Source of the DNA: Candidatus Thorarchaeota archaeon
Lineage (GTDB): Archaea; Asgardarchaeota; Thorarchaeia; Thorarchaeales; Thorarchaeaceae
Assembly (NCBI GenBank): GCA_016840245.1
Contig: JAEOST010000198.1
Coordinates: 1 to 8,064, forward strand
DNA length: 8,064 bases
Direction: 5' to 3'
Shown: piece after piece, positions 1 through 6,164 of the stretch
Numbering within the stretch: position 1 is the first letter of the stretch
Layout: every line of letters begins with the position of its first letter
Notes under the pieces: generated by a model
Database searches by the model: none
Seen by the model: the letters and a program-made list of their open reading frames with translations, nothing else
Told to the model about the DNA's origin: nothing
Translations under genes and position numbers: made by a program

Positions 1-51
1 TACAGAACGGTCAATCAGGAATATTTCTTTGAGCATTATACTCAAGCTTGA
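1..51 (+). CDS. possible C-terminal tail of an upstream gene (partial)
   Basis: Reading from base 1 gives 16 sense codons (ending FFEHYTQA) and a TGA stop at 49-51. The residue mix is protein-like, with aromatic and charged residues. The other two forward frames also stop within about 70 bases, so frame choice rests only on appearance. The product cannot be named. It could equally be intergenic sequence ahead of the gene at 189. Confidence 0.25.
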   Translation, partial: YRTVNQEYFFEHYTQA

Positions 52-123
52 CACAAGCACCATATGAAACCAACGGTTGTGATGTATACCGTGTATTAAC
101 ATTCCAGCTCTCACTTGCTAACG

Positions 124-131
124 CATATAAG
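124..131 (+). promoter_or_regulatory. candidate archaeal TATA box for the isomerase-like gene
   Basis: CATATAAG lies about 60 bases before the ATG at 189. With the usual archaeal spacing of about 25 bases, transcription would start near 150-157, leaving a leader of about 35 bases. That would put the in-frame GTG at 144 outside the transcript, which argues for the ATG at 189. Confidence 0.4.
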
Positions 132-188
132 TAGCAAAGTTTCGTGCCGAACGATGCCATAGCATCTGATGAGTACGAGTGGTCAATC

Positions 189-1406
189 ATGCCTGTCAAA
201 GTCATCCCTTTCTTCTCAGAGATAACCCCTGAAGAAAGAGTCAACGGATTGATGTCAAAACTGTCGGACGTTCATGCAGATGTTACAATCCCTCTCGAGC
301 ATAAAACCCCTCTTAACAAACATAGTTTCATTTTTGTGGGGTCAGGCGGAACAGAGAGGGCCATGGCAGATTTTATCCAGGCCAATGAAGTAAAGGATCC
401 AATCATCCTACTTGCTCATGAAACAGGTAATTCACTTCCTGCAGCCATGGAAACACGTGCATATCTTCAGAAAGAAGGACATGTAGCTAGAGTCATCCAT
501 GCTCCGCTCGAAGACATACTCAAGCTAATACAACAGTGGAATGAGTTTGTTGAGATAGAGAATCAAATTAGGAATAGCCGCCTCGGTATCTTCGGAGAGC
601 CCTCGTCATGGCTCATTGCATCAAATGTAGATCCCGTTAAGGTGAAGGAACGATGGGGAGTTACCATTCTACAATTTCCGCTGACTGATGTCACTGGTAA
701 ACTAGAGAATGAATTGACAGAAGAGGGAATGGAAAGGGTTGAAGACTTTGTCAAGTCAGCCATTGGAGTTGAAGTCCCGATTGAAGATATCCAGGATGCT
801 GGAAAAATAACTCAATCAATGGTTCAGTTGGTCACAGAGAACAAATTGGACGCAGTGACACTGCAATGCTTCGCGTTATTCGAGCAGACTGAAGTAACAG
901 GTTGTTTTGCCCTCTCACATCTTAACGATGTGGATGGATTGGTTGCTGGTTGTGAAGGTGATATTCCTTCGACTTTCACATTGATGGTGGCAAAACTCTT
1001 CACCAAAGAGGCTGCGTTCATGGCCAATGTTGTTGAAGCAGATGAGCAGAAGAACACAGTCGTGTTTGCTCACTGCACCACACCTACAGATATTCTAGCA
1101 AACTATGATATCACAACTCACTTTGAGACCGGTCAGAGTGTAGCAGTCAGAGGAGAATTCGATGAACAACCAGTGACGGTTTTGAAAGTATTTGGTGAGG
1201 ACCTAACAGACTATTGGGTTTCAGGTGGTATAATTGTAGAGAACAATGTCGATGAGTGTGGTTGCCGTACACAAATCAGAGTGCGGCTTGACGAACCTGT
1301 GAGATACTTCTTAGACGAATCACTTGCCAATCATCATGTCATACTAATGGGAAACTATAGCAAGATCCTCGAAGATTTCTTCTCATTTGTACTCGGAGAG
1401 AATTAA
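189..1406 (+). CDS. L-fucose/L-arabinose isomerase-like protein
   Basis: This 405-residue soluble protein resembles the L-fucose isomerase-like family (FucI/AraA superfamily, COG2407-type), metal-dependent enzymes that interconvert aldoses and ketoses. The recognisable signals are in the C-terminal half: C255-E256-G257-D258 (the CEGD box that in this family carries metal and catalytic acids), the H295-C-T-T-P segment (family HCG/HCT-type), and N381-H382-H383 followed by LMGNY near the end, typical of the last metal-ligand region. The N-terminal half (G-S-G-G-T near residue 52, LLAHETGNSLPAA) fits the Rossmann-like substrate domain. The length suits the shorter isomerase-like proteins rather than full FucI (about 590) or AraA (about 500). 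The ATG at 189 is preferred over the in-frame GTG at 144 because of the TATA box at 124-131 and the MPVKVIPFF beginning; its ribosome site is weak (GAGTGG). No sugar kinase, aldolase or sugar transporter lies nearby, so the substrate is unknown. Family fairly sure, activity inferred. Confidence 0.8.
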   Translation: MPVKVIPFFSEITPEERVNGLMSKLSDVHADVTIPLEHKTPLNKHSFIFVGSGGTERAMADFIQANEVKDPIILLAHETGNSLPAAMETRAYLQKEGHVARVIHAPLEDILKLIQQWNEFVEIENQIRNSRLGIFGEPSSWLIASNVDPVKVKERWGVTILQFPLTDVTGKLENELTEEGMERVEDFVKSAIGVEVPIEDIQDAGKITQSMVQLVTENKLDAVTLQCFALFEQTEVTGCFALSHLNDVDGLVAGCEGDIPSTFTLMVAKLFTKEAAFMANVVEADEQKNTVVFAHCTTPTDILANYDITTHFETGQSVAVRGEFDEQPVTVLKVFGEDLTDYWVSGGIIVENNVDECGCRTQIRVRLDEPVRYFLDESLANHHVILMGNYSKILEDFFSFVLGEN

Positions 1407-1595
1407 TTTTGAGATTCAATAAATCTGTTAACACTGAATAGAAGTTGGCGCGTTATCCCTCCGATTTATAGTACATTTTCGTTATTTTTCGTCAAACGCC
1501 AAATGGTATATTACTGGAAATGACGTTGTATTTTTATCCGCACAGGTGAAAGCTAAGACCGCACATCTGAGCTGAGTCCGCCGGGAGGACACTAT
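1407..1595 (+). promoter_or_regulatory. intergenic region with candidate promoter of the TPR gene
   Basis: These 189 bases hold several AT-rich TATA-like stretches: around 1463-1472 (GATTTATAGT), 1505-1513 (GGTATATTA) and 1529-1536 (ATTTTTAT). The last would give a transcript start near 1560 and a leader of about 36 bases for the TTG at 1596. A TTTTCGT heptamer occurs twice in the same phase (1476-1482 and 1486-1492). TTGGCG at 1445-1450 and CGCCAA at 1497-1502 form a distant inverted pair. No RNA gene was recognised. Confidence 0.3.
1583..1589 (+). promoter_or_regulatory. Shine-Dalgarno site that sets a TTG start
   Basis: GGGAGGA ends six bases before TTG at 1596. It is the strongest ribosome site in this region, and no ATG or GTG lies at a suitable distance, so it supports initiation at the TTG codon. 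Confidence 0.65.
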
Positions 1596-2075
1596 TTGCT
1601 TAGAGGAGAAACAGGCTCGAAAAAACAGCCAGAAGAAATTCTTTCTGACAAACCATACATAACAACTTACGAGAGTGACCTTCGAACGAGACTGTCCACA
1701 TTTCCTTATGATGCTCAGGGATGGTATTGTTTGGGATGCCATCTACATCATGAACACCGACTACAAGAAGCAGAGGAATCACTGCGGAAAGCAATTCGCT
1801 TCAACACGAAACCAATTCACTTCTGGTCTGAACTTGCTGCAGTCCTATCAACAATGGGACGACATGAAGAAGCAAGTAATATCTTGCAGAGGATAGGTGA
1901 AGACAACAAGCAAGCGGTGGGAGAAGATCTTCATAAAACACGTAGTGTACATAAACTACGTGACATTCGCGGTACTTCACCCTGCATCGATTGTCAGGAT
2001 TATACATACTATGGATGCAGTAGAGGTGAACCCTGCGGAAGATTTGTAGTCTGGCGTTCAGGAATGTCAAGATAG
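1596..2075 (+). CDS. TPR-repeat protein with C-terminal four-cysteine cluster
   Basis: This 159-residue soluble protein has a short polar N-terminus, then two helix-turn-helix units that read as tetratricopeptide repeats: about residues 39-72 (W43, L46, G47, A59, A66) and 73-104 (W77, L80, A81, G88, A93). TPRs normally act as protein-binding scaffolds. A linker leads to a C-terminal cluster C130-x2-C133-x7-C141-x5-C147 with the local order G-x-x-x-P-C, followed by an aromatic RFVVW tail. Four closely spaced cysteines suggest a zinc knuckle or an iron-sulfur site; the sequence does not say which. The start is TTG, chosen because GGGAGGA sits six bases upstream. The gene stands between the isomerase-like gene (189 bases upstream) and the aminotransferase (88 bases downstream), both on the same strand, with promoter-like sequence in both gaps, so co-transcription is not assured. 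I do not recognise a named family. A partner-binding adaptor or a metal-dependent regulator are both possible. Confidence 0.75.
   Translation: MLRGETGSKKQPEEILSDKPYITTYESDLRTRLSTFPYDAQGWYCLGCHLHHEHRLQEAEESLRKAIRFNTKPIHFWSELAAVLSTMGRHEEASNILQRIGEDNKQAVGEDLHKTRSVHKLRDIRGTSPCIDCQDYTYYGCSRGEPCGRFVVWRSGMSR
1939..1962. repeat. 8-bp perfect inverted repeat inside the TPR gene
   Basis: CACGTAGT (1939-1946) and ACTACGTG (1955-1962) are perfect reverse complements separated by eight bases. The repeat lies in the linker between the TPR part and the Cys cluster, codons 115-123. It could form an mRNA hairpin or be a chance palindrome. Confidence 0.5.
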
Positions 2076-2113
2076 TAATCTGACCCAAAGCAATATTTGA
2101 ACCAGCTAGATGA

Positions 2114-2123
2114 TTTCATATAC
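2114..2123 (+). promoter_or_regulatory. candidate TATA box for the aminotransferase gene
   Basis: TTTCATATAC lies about 45 bases ahead of the ATG at 2164, placing a transcript start near 2140-2147 and a leader of about 20 bases that includes the GAGGT ribosome site at 2152-2156. This suggests transcription independent of the TPR gene, though the 88-base gap does not rule out read-through. Confidence 0.35.
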
Positions 2124-2163
2124 TGGTTATTAACAATAAGAGGTATCTCCCGAGGTCATCTTG

Positions 2164-3294
2164 ATGAAGCTTGAAAAGTTCGAAATGGAACGAATGCAAT
2201 CAGAATGGGAAAATAGGGTCAAGTACAACCTTTCTGAAAGCGGAGTACATCCAATCAGCATTAAGGAGTTAGTAGCTGAGGAAGATATGCAGAAAGAATT
2301 TCTCAATCTTGGGATCGGTTACTCACAGACCAATGGCACAATTCCACTTAGGCAGCTCATCAGTTCTGAGTATGATGGAACAGGACCAGACAATGTCCTT
2401 GTAACAAATGGGGGTGCCGAGGCGAACTATCTCTGTATGTGGAACCTGCTCCGTGAGAATGGACCTGGTAGCGAACTCGTAATGATGCTACCAAATTATA
2501 TGCAGATGTATGGTGTGTGGCGCAATCTGGGAGGAGTGATCAAACCATTCCATCTTAAGCTCCAGAATGACGAATGGGTCCCTGATATTGAAGAGCTCAA
2601 AGAAGTCGTTTCAAAGAAAACAGTTGGGATTGCTATCTGTAACCCAAATAATCCGACCGGTGCTACATTGGATAAGCACTACTTGAAAGCTATCGCTGAC
2701 ATAGCTGCTGATAGTAAGTCTTGGTTGATCTCTGATGAGATATACAGGGGTGCAGAACCTGGCGGATTAACAACTCCAACAATATTTGGTCTGCATGACA
2801 AAGTAATGATCACATCTAGTCTCTCTAAAGCATATGGACTTCCAGGTTTGCGAATTGGATGGGTTGTATGCTCGGACCCAGAAAAGACGCATGAACTCTG
2901 GGCATACTCAGATTATACAAGTATCTGTCCTTCCAAGGTGAGTGACTGGCTGGCAATTCGTGCGCTTCAACCCGAAATGAAAGAGAAGCTGATCAAACGG
3001 GGAAGAAAAATTGTAGGTAGAAATTGGTCAATAATGAAAGCTTGGCTTGACACACATTCTAGCATCATCGATTATGCAAAACCCCGAGCTTCAGCAATCT
3101 GTTTCCCCCATCACAAATTAGAAGTGAGCTCAAAGGAAATTGTTGGCCGGCTCCTAAGAGAGAAGAGTGTTCTTGTTGTACCGGGTGAGCAATTTGGTAT
3201 GCCGAATTATCTACGGTTTGGATTTGGGTACGAGGAAAATCTACTCAAGGAAGCACTTGCTCTTGTCAGTGAGATTCTACAGGAATATATGTAA
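2164..3294 (+). CDS. PLP-dependent aminotransferase, class I/II fold
   Basis: This 376-residue cytosolic enzyme belongs to fold-type I aminotransferases (aspartate aminotransferase superfamily), which move an amino group between an amino acid and a 2-oxo acid using pyridoxal phosphate. The diagnostic residues are in order: Y112 (cofactor ring region, LPNYMQMYG), N160-PNNPTG-166 with N163 expected at the PLP pyridine oxygen, D191 and Y194 in SDEIYR (ring nitrogen and oxygen contacts), K222 in SSLSKAYG as the Schiff-base lysine, R230 in GLRIGW for phosphate binding, and R351 in YLRFGFG for the substrate carboxylate. The N-terminus, with a W-E-N then Y-N-L-S-E-S-G-V-H-P pattern, resembles a subgroup often annotated as generic aminotransferase or capreomycidine-synthase-like; the exact substrate cannot be read. 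The length is normal. ATG at 2164 is preferred over TTG at 2161 because GAGGT (2152-2156) ends seven bases before it. No biosynthetic partner lies next to it. Confidence 0.93.
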   Translation: MKLEKFEMERMQSEWENRVKYNLSESGVHPISIKELVAEEDMQKEFLNLGIGYSQTNGTIPLRQLISSEYDGTGPDNVLVTNGGAEANYLCMWNLLRENGPGSELVMMLPNYMQMYGVWRNLGGVIKPFHLKLQNDEWVPDIEELKEVVSKKTVGIAICNPNNPTGATLDKHYLKAIADIAADSKSWLISDEIYRGAEPGGLTTPTIFGLHDKVMITSSLSKAYGLPGLRIGWVVCSDPEKTHELWAYSDYTSICPSKVSDWLAIRALQPEMKEKLIKRGRKIVGRNWSIMKAWLDTHSSIIDYAKPRASAICFPHHKLEVSSKEIVGRLLREKSVLVVPGEQFGMPNYLRFGFGYEENLLKEALALVSEILQEYM

Positions 3295-3521
3295 TTAAAA
3301 ACAGAAAACAGGTTTGCAGAAATAACCACATTCACTGTACAATTGTTTACATATACACATTTTCGCTAACCATTCGTATTCTACGGGGTTTCTATATGTA
3401 ACCTACTGTGTGTTGAGAATTTGTTATTGATACCTTTTGTATAATTTAGGGCTACATTCGTTAACCTAATTAGGAGATTTGTGCCAAATGTGTAATGAGG
3501 AAAATCAGTCGGGTGAATAGA
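3295..3521 (+). promoter_or_regulatory. AT-rich intergenic region with TATA-like sites and a mini-ORF
   Basis: This stretch between the aminotransferase and the small unknown gene has TATA-like motifs near 3345-3357 (GTTTACATATAC), 3389-3397 (TTCTATATG) and 3436-3446 (TTTGTATAATT). GGAG at 3473-3476 precedes a 10-codon reading frame, ATG 3488 to TAG 3520. Its stop lies one base before the ATG at 3522. No stable RNA gene was recognised. Confidence 0.3.
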
Positions 3522-3773
3522 ATGAGAACAACAGAGTCAATAGCGGGACATCGACATGCATTCCAAGTTTTACTGCCAAAGAGAATACAAAGTCACAATG
3601 ATAACGATCTTCGACTGATGCTCCTCAGTCTGAAGAACACTCGGAATACAACTGTCGTGCACATTCAAAGAATAGAGAGAGAACTAGCAAAGAGAGGAGT
3701 TTCCAAGAGTTTAATCCGGACAGATCTTCAATACGATTTTGACAAAGACAAGTTAGCTCTTGAAGAGACTTAA
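3522..3773 (+). CDS. small conserved-looking helical protein of unknown function
   Basis: I do not recognise this protein. From ATG 3522 it has 83 residues; an in-frame ATG at 3495 would give 92. The later start is chosen because GGTGA (3512-3516) ends five bases before it, whereas 3495 has no ribosome site at a normal distance (GGAG at 3473-3476 is 18 bases away). GTG at 3513 is a third option. The product is hydrophilic and probably mostly helical. After a basic N-terminus, a central segment (DLRLMLLSLKN... then IQRIERELAKRG) reads as two amphipathic helices ending in the E-L-x-x-R-G turn common in small archaeal helical proteins. The C-terminus is acidic. There is no signal peptide, membrane span or cysteine. 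It converges on the oxidoreductase gene, with stops 21 bases apart. Confidence 0.6.
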   Translation: MRTTESIAGHRHAFQVLLPKRIQSHNDNDLRLMLLSLKNTRNTTVVHIQRIERELAKRGVSKSLIRTDLQYDFDKDKLALEET

Positions 3774-3794
3774 CTGAGTCTGTATCCCATGGAG

Positions 3795-4835
3795 TTAGGG
3801 AGTAAGCACTAGCTTACCGAATTGCTCCCCTCGTTCTAACAATTCATGAGCGTCCTTAGCCTGTGATAGTGGAAATGTTTGATGAACGATGGGTCTGAGA
3901 TGTCGGTCCCATACAAGATTGAGAACATCTCGCAACTCAGACCTGCTTGCCATTGTTGATCCCATAATCTCCAGTTGTTTCCAGAAGATCAAATTGACAT
4001 TTGTAGGAGCCATTGGTCCTGATGTTGCGCCAGGGGTGACCAATCTCCCTCCCTTTCTTAGACTTTTGAGGCTTCGATCCCAAGTTGCCTGACCCACTGA
4101 ATCGAGTACAATATCAACACCTCGACCTTTGGTCATCTTCCATATCGTCTTATGATAGTCTGGTTCACTAGAATGATTGATGCCGTGGAATGCACCCAAA
4201 TCCGTTGCTCTAGCAATCTTCTCATTTGAGGATGAGGTCACAAATATGCGAGCACCTGACACTCGTGCAATCTGAAGGGCAGCAAGTGCAACCCCTCCAC
4301 CAATGCCTATGATGAGAATATCATCACCAGGTTTAATCTGTGCCTTAGTCTTGAGCAGACGCCAAGCGGTCATGAAGGTCAAGGGTACGGCAGCAGCTTC
4401 TACAAAGTTCAATTTGGCCTCAGGAGGAACTGGAATAACATCAGCACCATCCAGTTCGATATATTCAGCATAACCCCCACGAACATGTTCACCACGAATG
4501 CGGTATGTATCGCACATAGAGTGTTCCCCTCTGATGCAGAATTCGCAGTGTCCACAATAGACACTAGGATCAATCACTACATGTTGACCAACATCGAGCC
4601 CCTCTCCAACATCAGCTCCAACCTCACTAACTATTCCTGAAATATCACTACCTAGAATATGTGGCATCTCAAGATTGAGTCCAGGCCATCCATTCCTAAC
4701 GAAAAGATCTAGATGATTGAGTGCTACTGCTTTGACTTTGATTAGAACCTCTTGGCTACCAATCTCAGGAGTTGGATATTCTTCGTAGGAGAGAACCTCA
4801 GGTCCTCCATGTTCATGAAATACTGTTGCTTTCAT
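3795..4835 (-). CDS. zinc-containing MDR oxidoreductase (alcohol dehydrogenase/quinone reductase-like)
   Basis: This 346-residue enzyme of the medium-chain dehydrogenase/reductase superfamily probably uses NAD(P)H to reduce or oxidise a carbonyl, alcohol or quinone. The N-terminal GroES-like domain covers about residues 1-130. It has the structural-zinc lobe C94-x2-C97-x2-C100-x7-C108. The usual catalytic-zinc ligands are replaced: N40-H-L-D takes the place of the first Cys motif, and G62-S-D replaces the GHE box, as in the quinone-oxidoreductase-like Zn_ADH_like1 subgroup. The Rossmann part starts at about residue 170 with G177-I-G179-G-G181-V-A183, a slightly altered GxGxxG glycine loop whose last glycine is alanine. 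The C-terminal EQFGKLVLTP is the normal family ending. The ATG at 4835 is chosen because GAGGT lies seven bases upstream and the protein begins with the family pattern MKATVFHEHGGPEVL. The in-frame TTG at 4892 would add 19 residues and overlaps a TATA-like site. Substrate unknown. Confidence 0.93.
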   Translation of the reverse strand: MKATVFHEHGGPEVLSYEEYPTPEIGSQEVLIKVKAVALNHLDLFVRNGWPGLNLEMPHILGSDISGIVSEVGADVGEGLDVGQHVVIDPSVYCGHCEFCIRGEHSMCDTYRIRGEHVRGGYAEYIELDGADVIPVPPEAKLNFVEAAAVPLTFMTAWRLLKTKAQIKPGDDILIIGIGGGVALAALQIARVSGARIFVTSSSNEKIARATDLGAFHGINHSSEPDYHKTIWKMTKGRGVDIVLDSVGQATWDRSLKSLRKGGRLVTPGATSGPMAPTNVNLIFWKQLEIMGSTMASRSELRDVLNLVWDRHLRPIVHQTFPLSQAKDAHELLERGEQFGKLVLTP

Positions 4836-4880
4836 TTTCTCAACCTCTAGTTCTGGACGGAATGGTTGATTCCTAATCTG

Positions 4881-4890
4881 GGTATATGTC
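4881..4890 (-). promoter_or_regulatory. candidate TATA box for the oxidoreductase gene
   Basis: Read on the minus strand, GACATATACC lies about 46-55 bases before the ATG at 4835, giving an expected transcript start near 4857 and a leader of about 20 bases with its GAGGT ribosome site. This also argues against translation from the TTG at 4892. Confidence 0.4.
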
Positions 4891-4893
4891 AAT

Positions 4894-4905
4894 GAAAAAG
4901 AAACC
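4894..4905 (-). terminator. possible T-rich terminator after the small membrane protein gene
   Basis: On the minus strand the sequence just past the stop at 4911 is GGTTTCTTTTTC, a pyrimidine run with five consecutive T. Archaeal termination often uses such T-rich stretches without a hairpin. It lies immediately ahead of the TATA-like box at 4881-4890, fitting separate transcription units. Confidence 0.3.
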
Positions 4906-4910
4906 GGATG

Positions 4911-5153
4911 TCACTCAGAATCTTTTTTACGGCCATTTTGTAATTGCAAGGCTCTCGCGGGTCCTGATGTATGTGCCCAGGCAGAACCAAAATCACAACT
5001 GATATGCGTTAACTCCCAGATATTGCGACGCGGATAATTCTGCTTGCTGAGTTGACCATATCTACCTTTTCGTGACTTTTGTGCTCTCTTGTCATAGAGT
5101 GATATGATGATAGTGACAACCACTAGACTCACTGCTGTATATGCGACAAGCAT
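4911..5153 (-). CDS. small single-span membrane protein, unknown function
   Basis: I do not recognise this 80-residue product. Residues 3-20 form one hydrophobic helix rich in Val and Ile (VSLVVVTIIISLY), followed directly by a strongly basic stretch (about residues 22-33, several K and R). By the positive-inside rule the N-terminus would be outside and the rest cytoplasmic. The remaining 50 residues are polar with one cysteine and no known motif. The start is ATG at 5151-5153, with GGGA seven bases upstream on the minus strand. The gene diverges from the DMT transporter and precedes the oxidoreductase on the same strand by 75 bases. The composition of the soluble part is less convincing than that of its neighbours, so it may be fast-evolving or, less likely, not a gene. 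Confidence 0.5.
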   Translation of the reverse strand: MLVAYTAVSLVVVTIIISLYDKRAQKSRKGRYGQLSKQNYPRRNIWELTHISCDFGSAWAHTSGPARALQLQNGRKKDSE

Positions 5154-5182
5154 GGCATTCCCTAGTATGACATATTTCTTAG

Positions 5183-5196
5183 TTAATATACTATTT
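5183..5196. promoter_or_regulatory. shared AT-rich TATA-like core between divergent genes
   Basis: TTAATATACTATTT is TATA-like on both strands. Leftward it would place transcription about 10 bases ahead of the small membrane protein gene. Rightward it would start near 5215-5220, leaving a leader of about 50 bases for the transporter gene, which includes the strong ribosome site at 5239-5249. No operator-like palindrome was seen beside it. Confidence 0.35.
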
Positions 5197-5238
5197 CGGT
5201 AGTGGCAGTTAGTGAAACGAAGCCCATCATATCTTATT

Positions 5239-5249
5239 AGGAGGTTATC
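5239..5249 (+). promoter_or_regulatory. near-perfect Shine-Dalgarno sequence at unusual distance
   Basis: AGGAGGTTATC matches the archaeal 16S tail complement at all but one base, yet the first in-frame ATG is at 5270, about 25 bases after GGAGG. The only near-cognate in-frame codon close by is CTG at 5249, four bases after GGAGG. The frame stays open from there to the ATG. Confidence 0.5.
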
Positions 5250-5269
5250 TGAATACTGGTAGAATCACA

Positions 5270-6118
5270 ATGATGCAGATTGTGCTCACAGATAGCATTG
5301 TTGGAATCATCCTCGCTCTCATTGCATCCTTGTTTTGGAATATTGCTCCAATCCTGCAAAAAGAAGCTCTGGCCAAGATGGAGGATATAGAGGCGAAAGA
5401 CGCTTGGAAACATACGTTGACATTTTTCAAAGACTCTAAGTGGGTACTAGGACTTCTGCTTGGACTCATCGGTGGAGTAGCATACATACTCGGCATCCAG
5501 ATGGCAGGTATTGCTGTGGTTCAACCGCTAATCAATGTAGGATTGATTGTTCTTGCATTCCTAGCACACAGACAATTTGGAGAGCACATTGACACACGAG
5601 CAAAGATAGGGATTGGACTCATGATTACCACTCCATTATTCATCGCTCTTGGCGGAGTGACTGAACCGGAAATGTTCACCGCCTATGATGGAATACTGAT
5701 TTACTCAACGTTAATGCTGATAGGCACAGGCGTAATGCTTGCCTTGGTGAGCAGAGTGGCAATCCTCTGGTCGCCTATTTCCGCATTTCTTCAAGCTCTG
5801 GCATCTCAGTTCACTCAGTGGTTCACACTTGTGTTATTTGCTGGGAATGGTTACATACAAGGATTCAAGGATGGAATCATTCCACTCCTGTTAATGGGCT
5901 TCTTCATGCTCGTTTCTGCAGTCTATACGGTCTCTATTGGTCTACAACGAAATCCTGCAGCTCGTTTCAACTCAATTAATGGTACAGTCAACATGTTTGC
6001 AGTTGTCCTTGGTGGCATCCTCATTTTTGGCCAGATGGTAACCAACTTTGCATTTTATGGTATTGGCTTAGCATTTGGGGTGGCTGGAGTCATTCTACTA
6101 AGCAAATTCCAAGAGTAA
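5270..6118 (+). CDS. DMT/EamA-like multispan transporter
   Basis: This 282-residue integral membrane protein has about nine hydrophobic helices, near residues 10-30, 58-78, 82-100, 112-128, 141-160, 170-192, 203-223, 238-255 and 260-278; a tenth may be missed. The features fit the drug/metabolite transporter superfamily: a first helix starting G-x-x-x-A-x-x-A-S-x-x-W-N followed by a QKEAL turn, and a third segment AVVQPLINVGLIVLAFLAHR then GEHI, which resembles the conserved Q-P-L-x-x-x-G...GE pattern of EamA and NIPA-like proteins. The C-terminal half ends with GLAFGVAGVILLSK, typical of DMT last helices. Family members export or import small metabolites or ions; the substrate here cannot be read. 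The start is uncertain: ATG 5270 and 5273 are adjacent, while the strong ribosome site lies about 25 bases upstream, so a few extra residues from a non-standard codon are possible. It diverges from the small membrane protein gene and precedes the sensor gene by 119 bases. Confidence 0.8.
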   Translation: MMQIVLTDSIVGIILALIASLFWNIAPILQKEALAKMEDIEAKDAWKHTLTFFKDSKWVLGLLLGLIGGVAYILGIQMAGIAVVQPLINVGLIVLAFLAHRQFGEHIDTRAKIGIGLMITTPLFIALGGVTEPEMFTAYDGILIYSTLMLIGTGVMLALVSRVAILWSPISAFLQALASQFTQWFTLVLFAGNGYIQGFKDGIIPLLLMGFFMLVSAVYTVSIGLQRNPAARFNSINGTVNMFAVVLGGILIFGQMVTNFAFYGIGLAFGVAGVILLSKFQE

Positions 6119-6164
6119 ATCTATACATGAAAGGTTGAATAAGGATAGTATGTATTGGCGCTAT

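Noticed and set aside
144..188. GTG at 144 as start of the isomerase-like gene, adding 15 residues
   Set aside because: It precedes the transcript start expected from the TATA-like box at 124-131, and the family-like sequence begins at the ATG at 189.
11..244. Minus-strand reading frame of 77 codons over the left promoter and gene start
   Set aside because: It overlaps the real gene start antisense, shows no recognisable motif, and is best explained as a chance frame.
1540..1595. Possible box C/D guide RNA suggested by CTGA repeats near 1566-1575
   Set aside because: No matching C box at the right distance and no terminal stem could be found.
1482..1794. Two minus-strand frames covering the TPR gene start and its upstream region
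   Set aside because: Cys- and Phe-rich low-quality translations opposite a gene with a good ribosome site and TPR pattern.
1675..2088. Alternative plus and minus frames within the TPR gene
   Set aside because: They lack domain signals, while the chosen frame has TPR periodicity and a clean Cys cluster.
4836..4892. TTG at 4892 as start of the oxidoreductase, adding 19 residues
   Set aside because: It overlaps the TATA-like box, and the ATG at 4835 has a well-placed GAGGT site and the standard family N-terminus.
5245..5496. Minus-strand frame opposite the transporter N-terminus
   Set aside because: Antisense to a clear membrane-helix coding frame; serine/proline-rich and without motifs.
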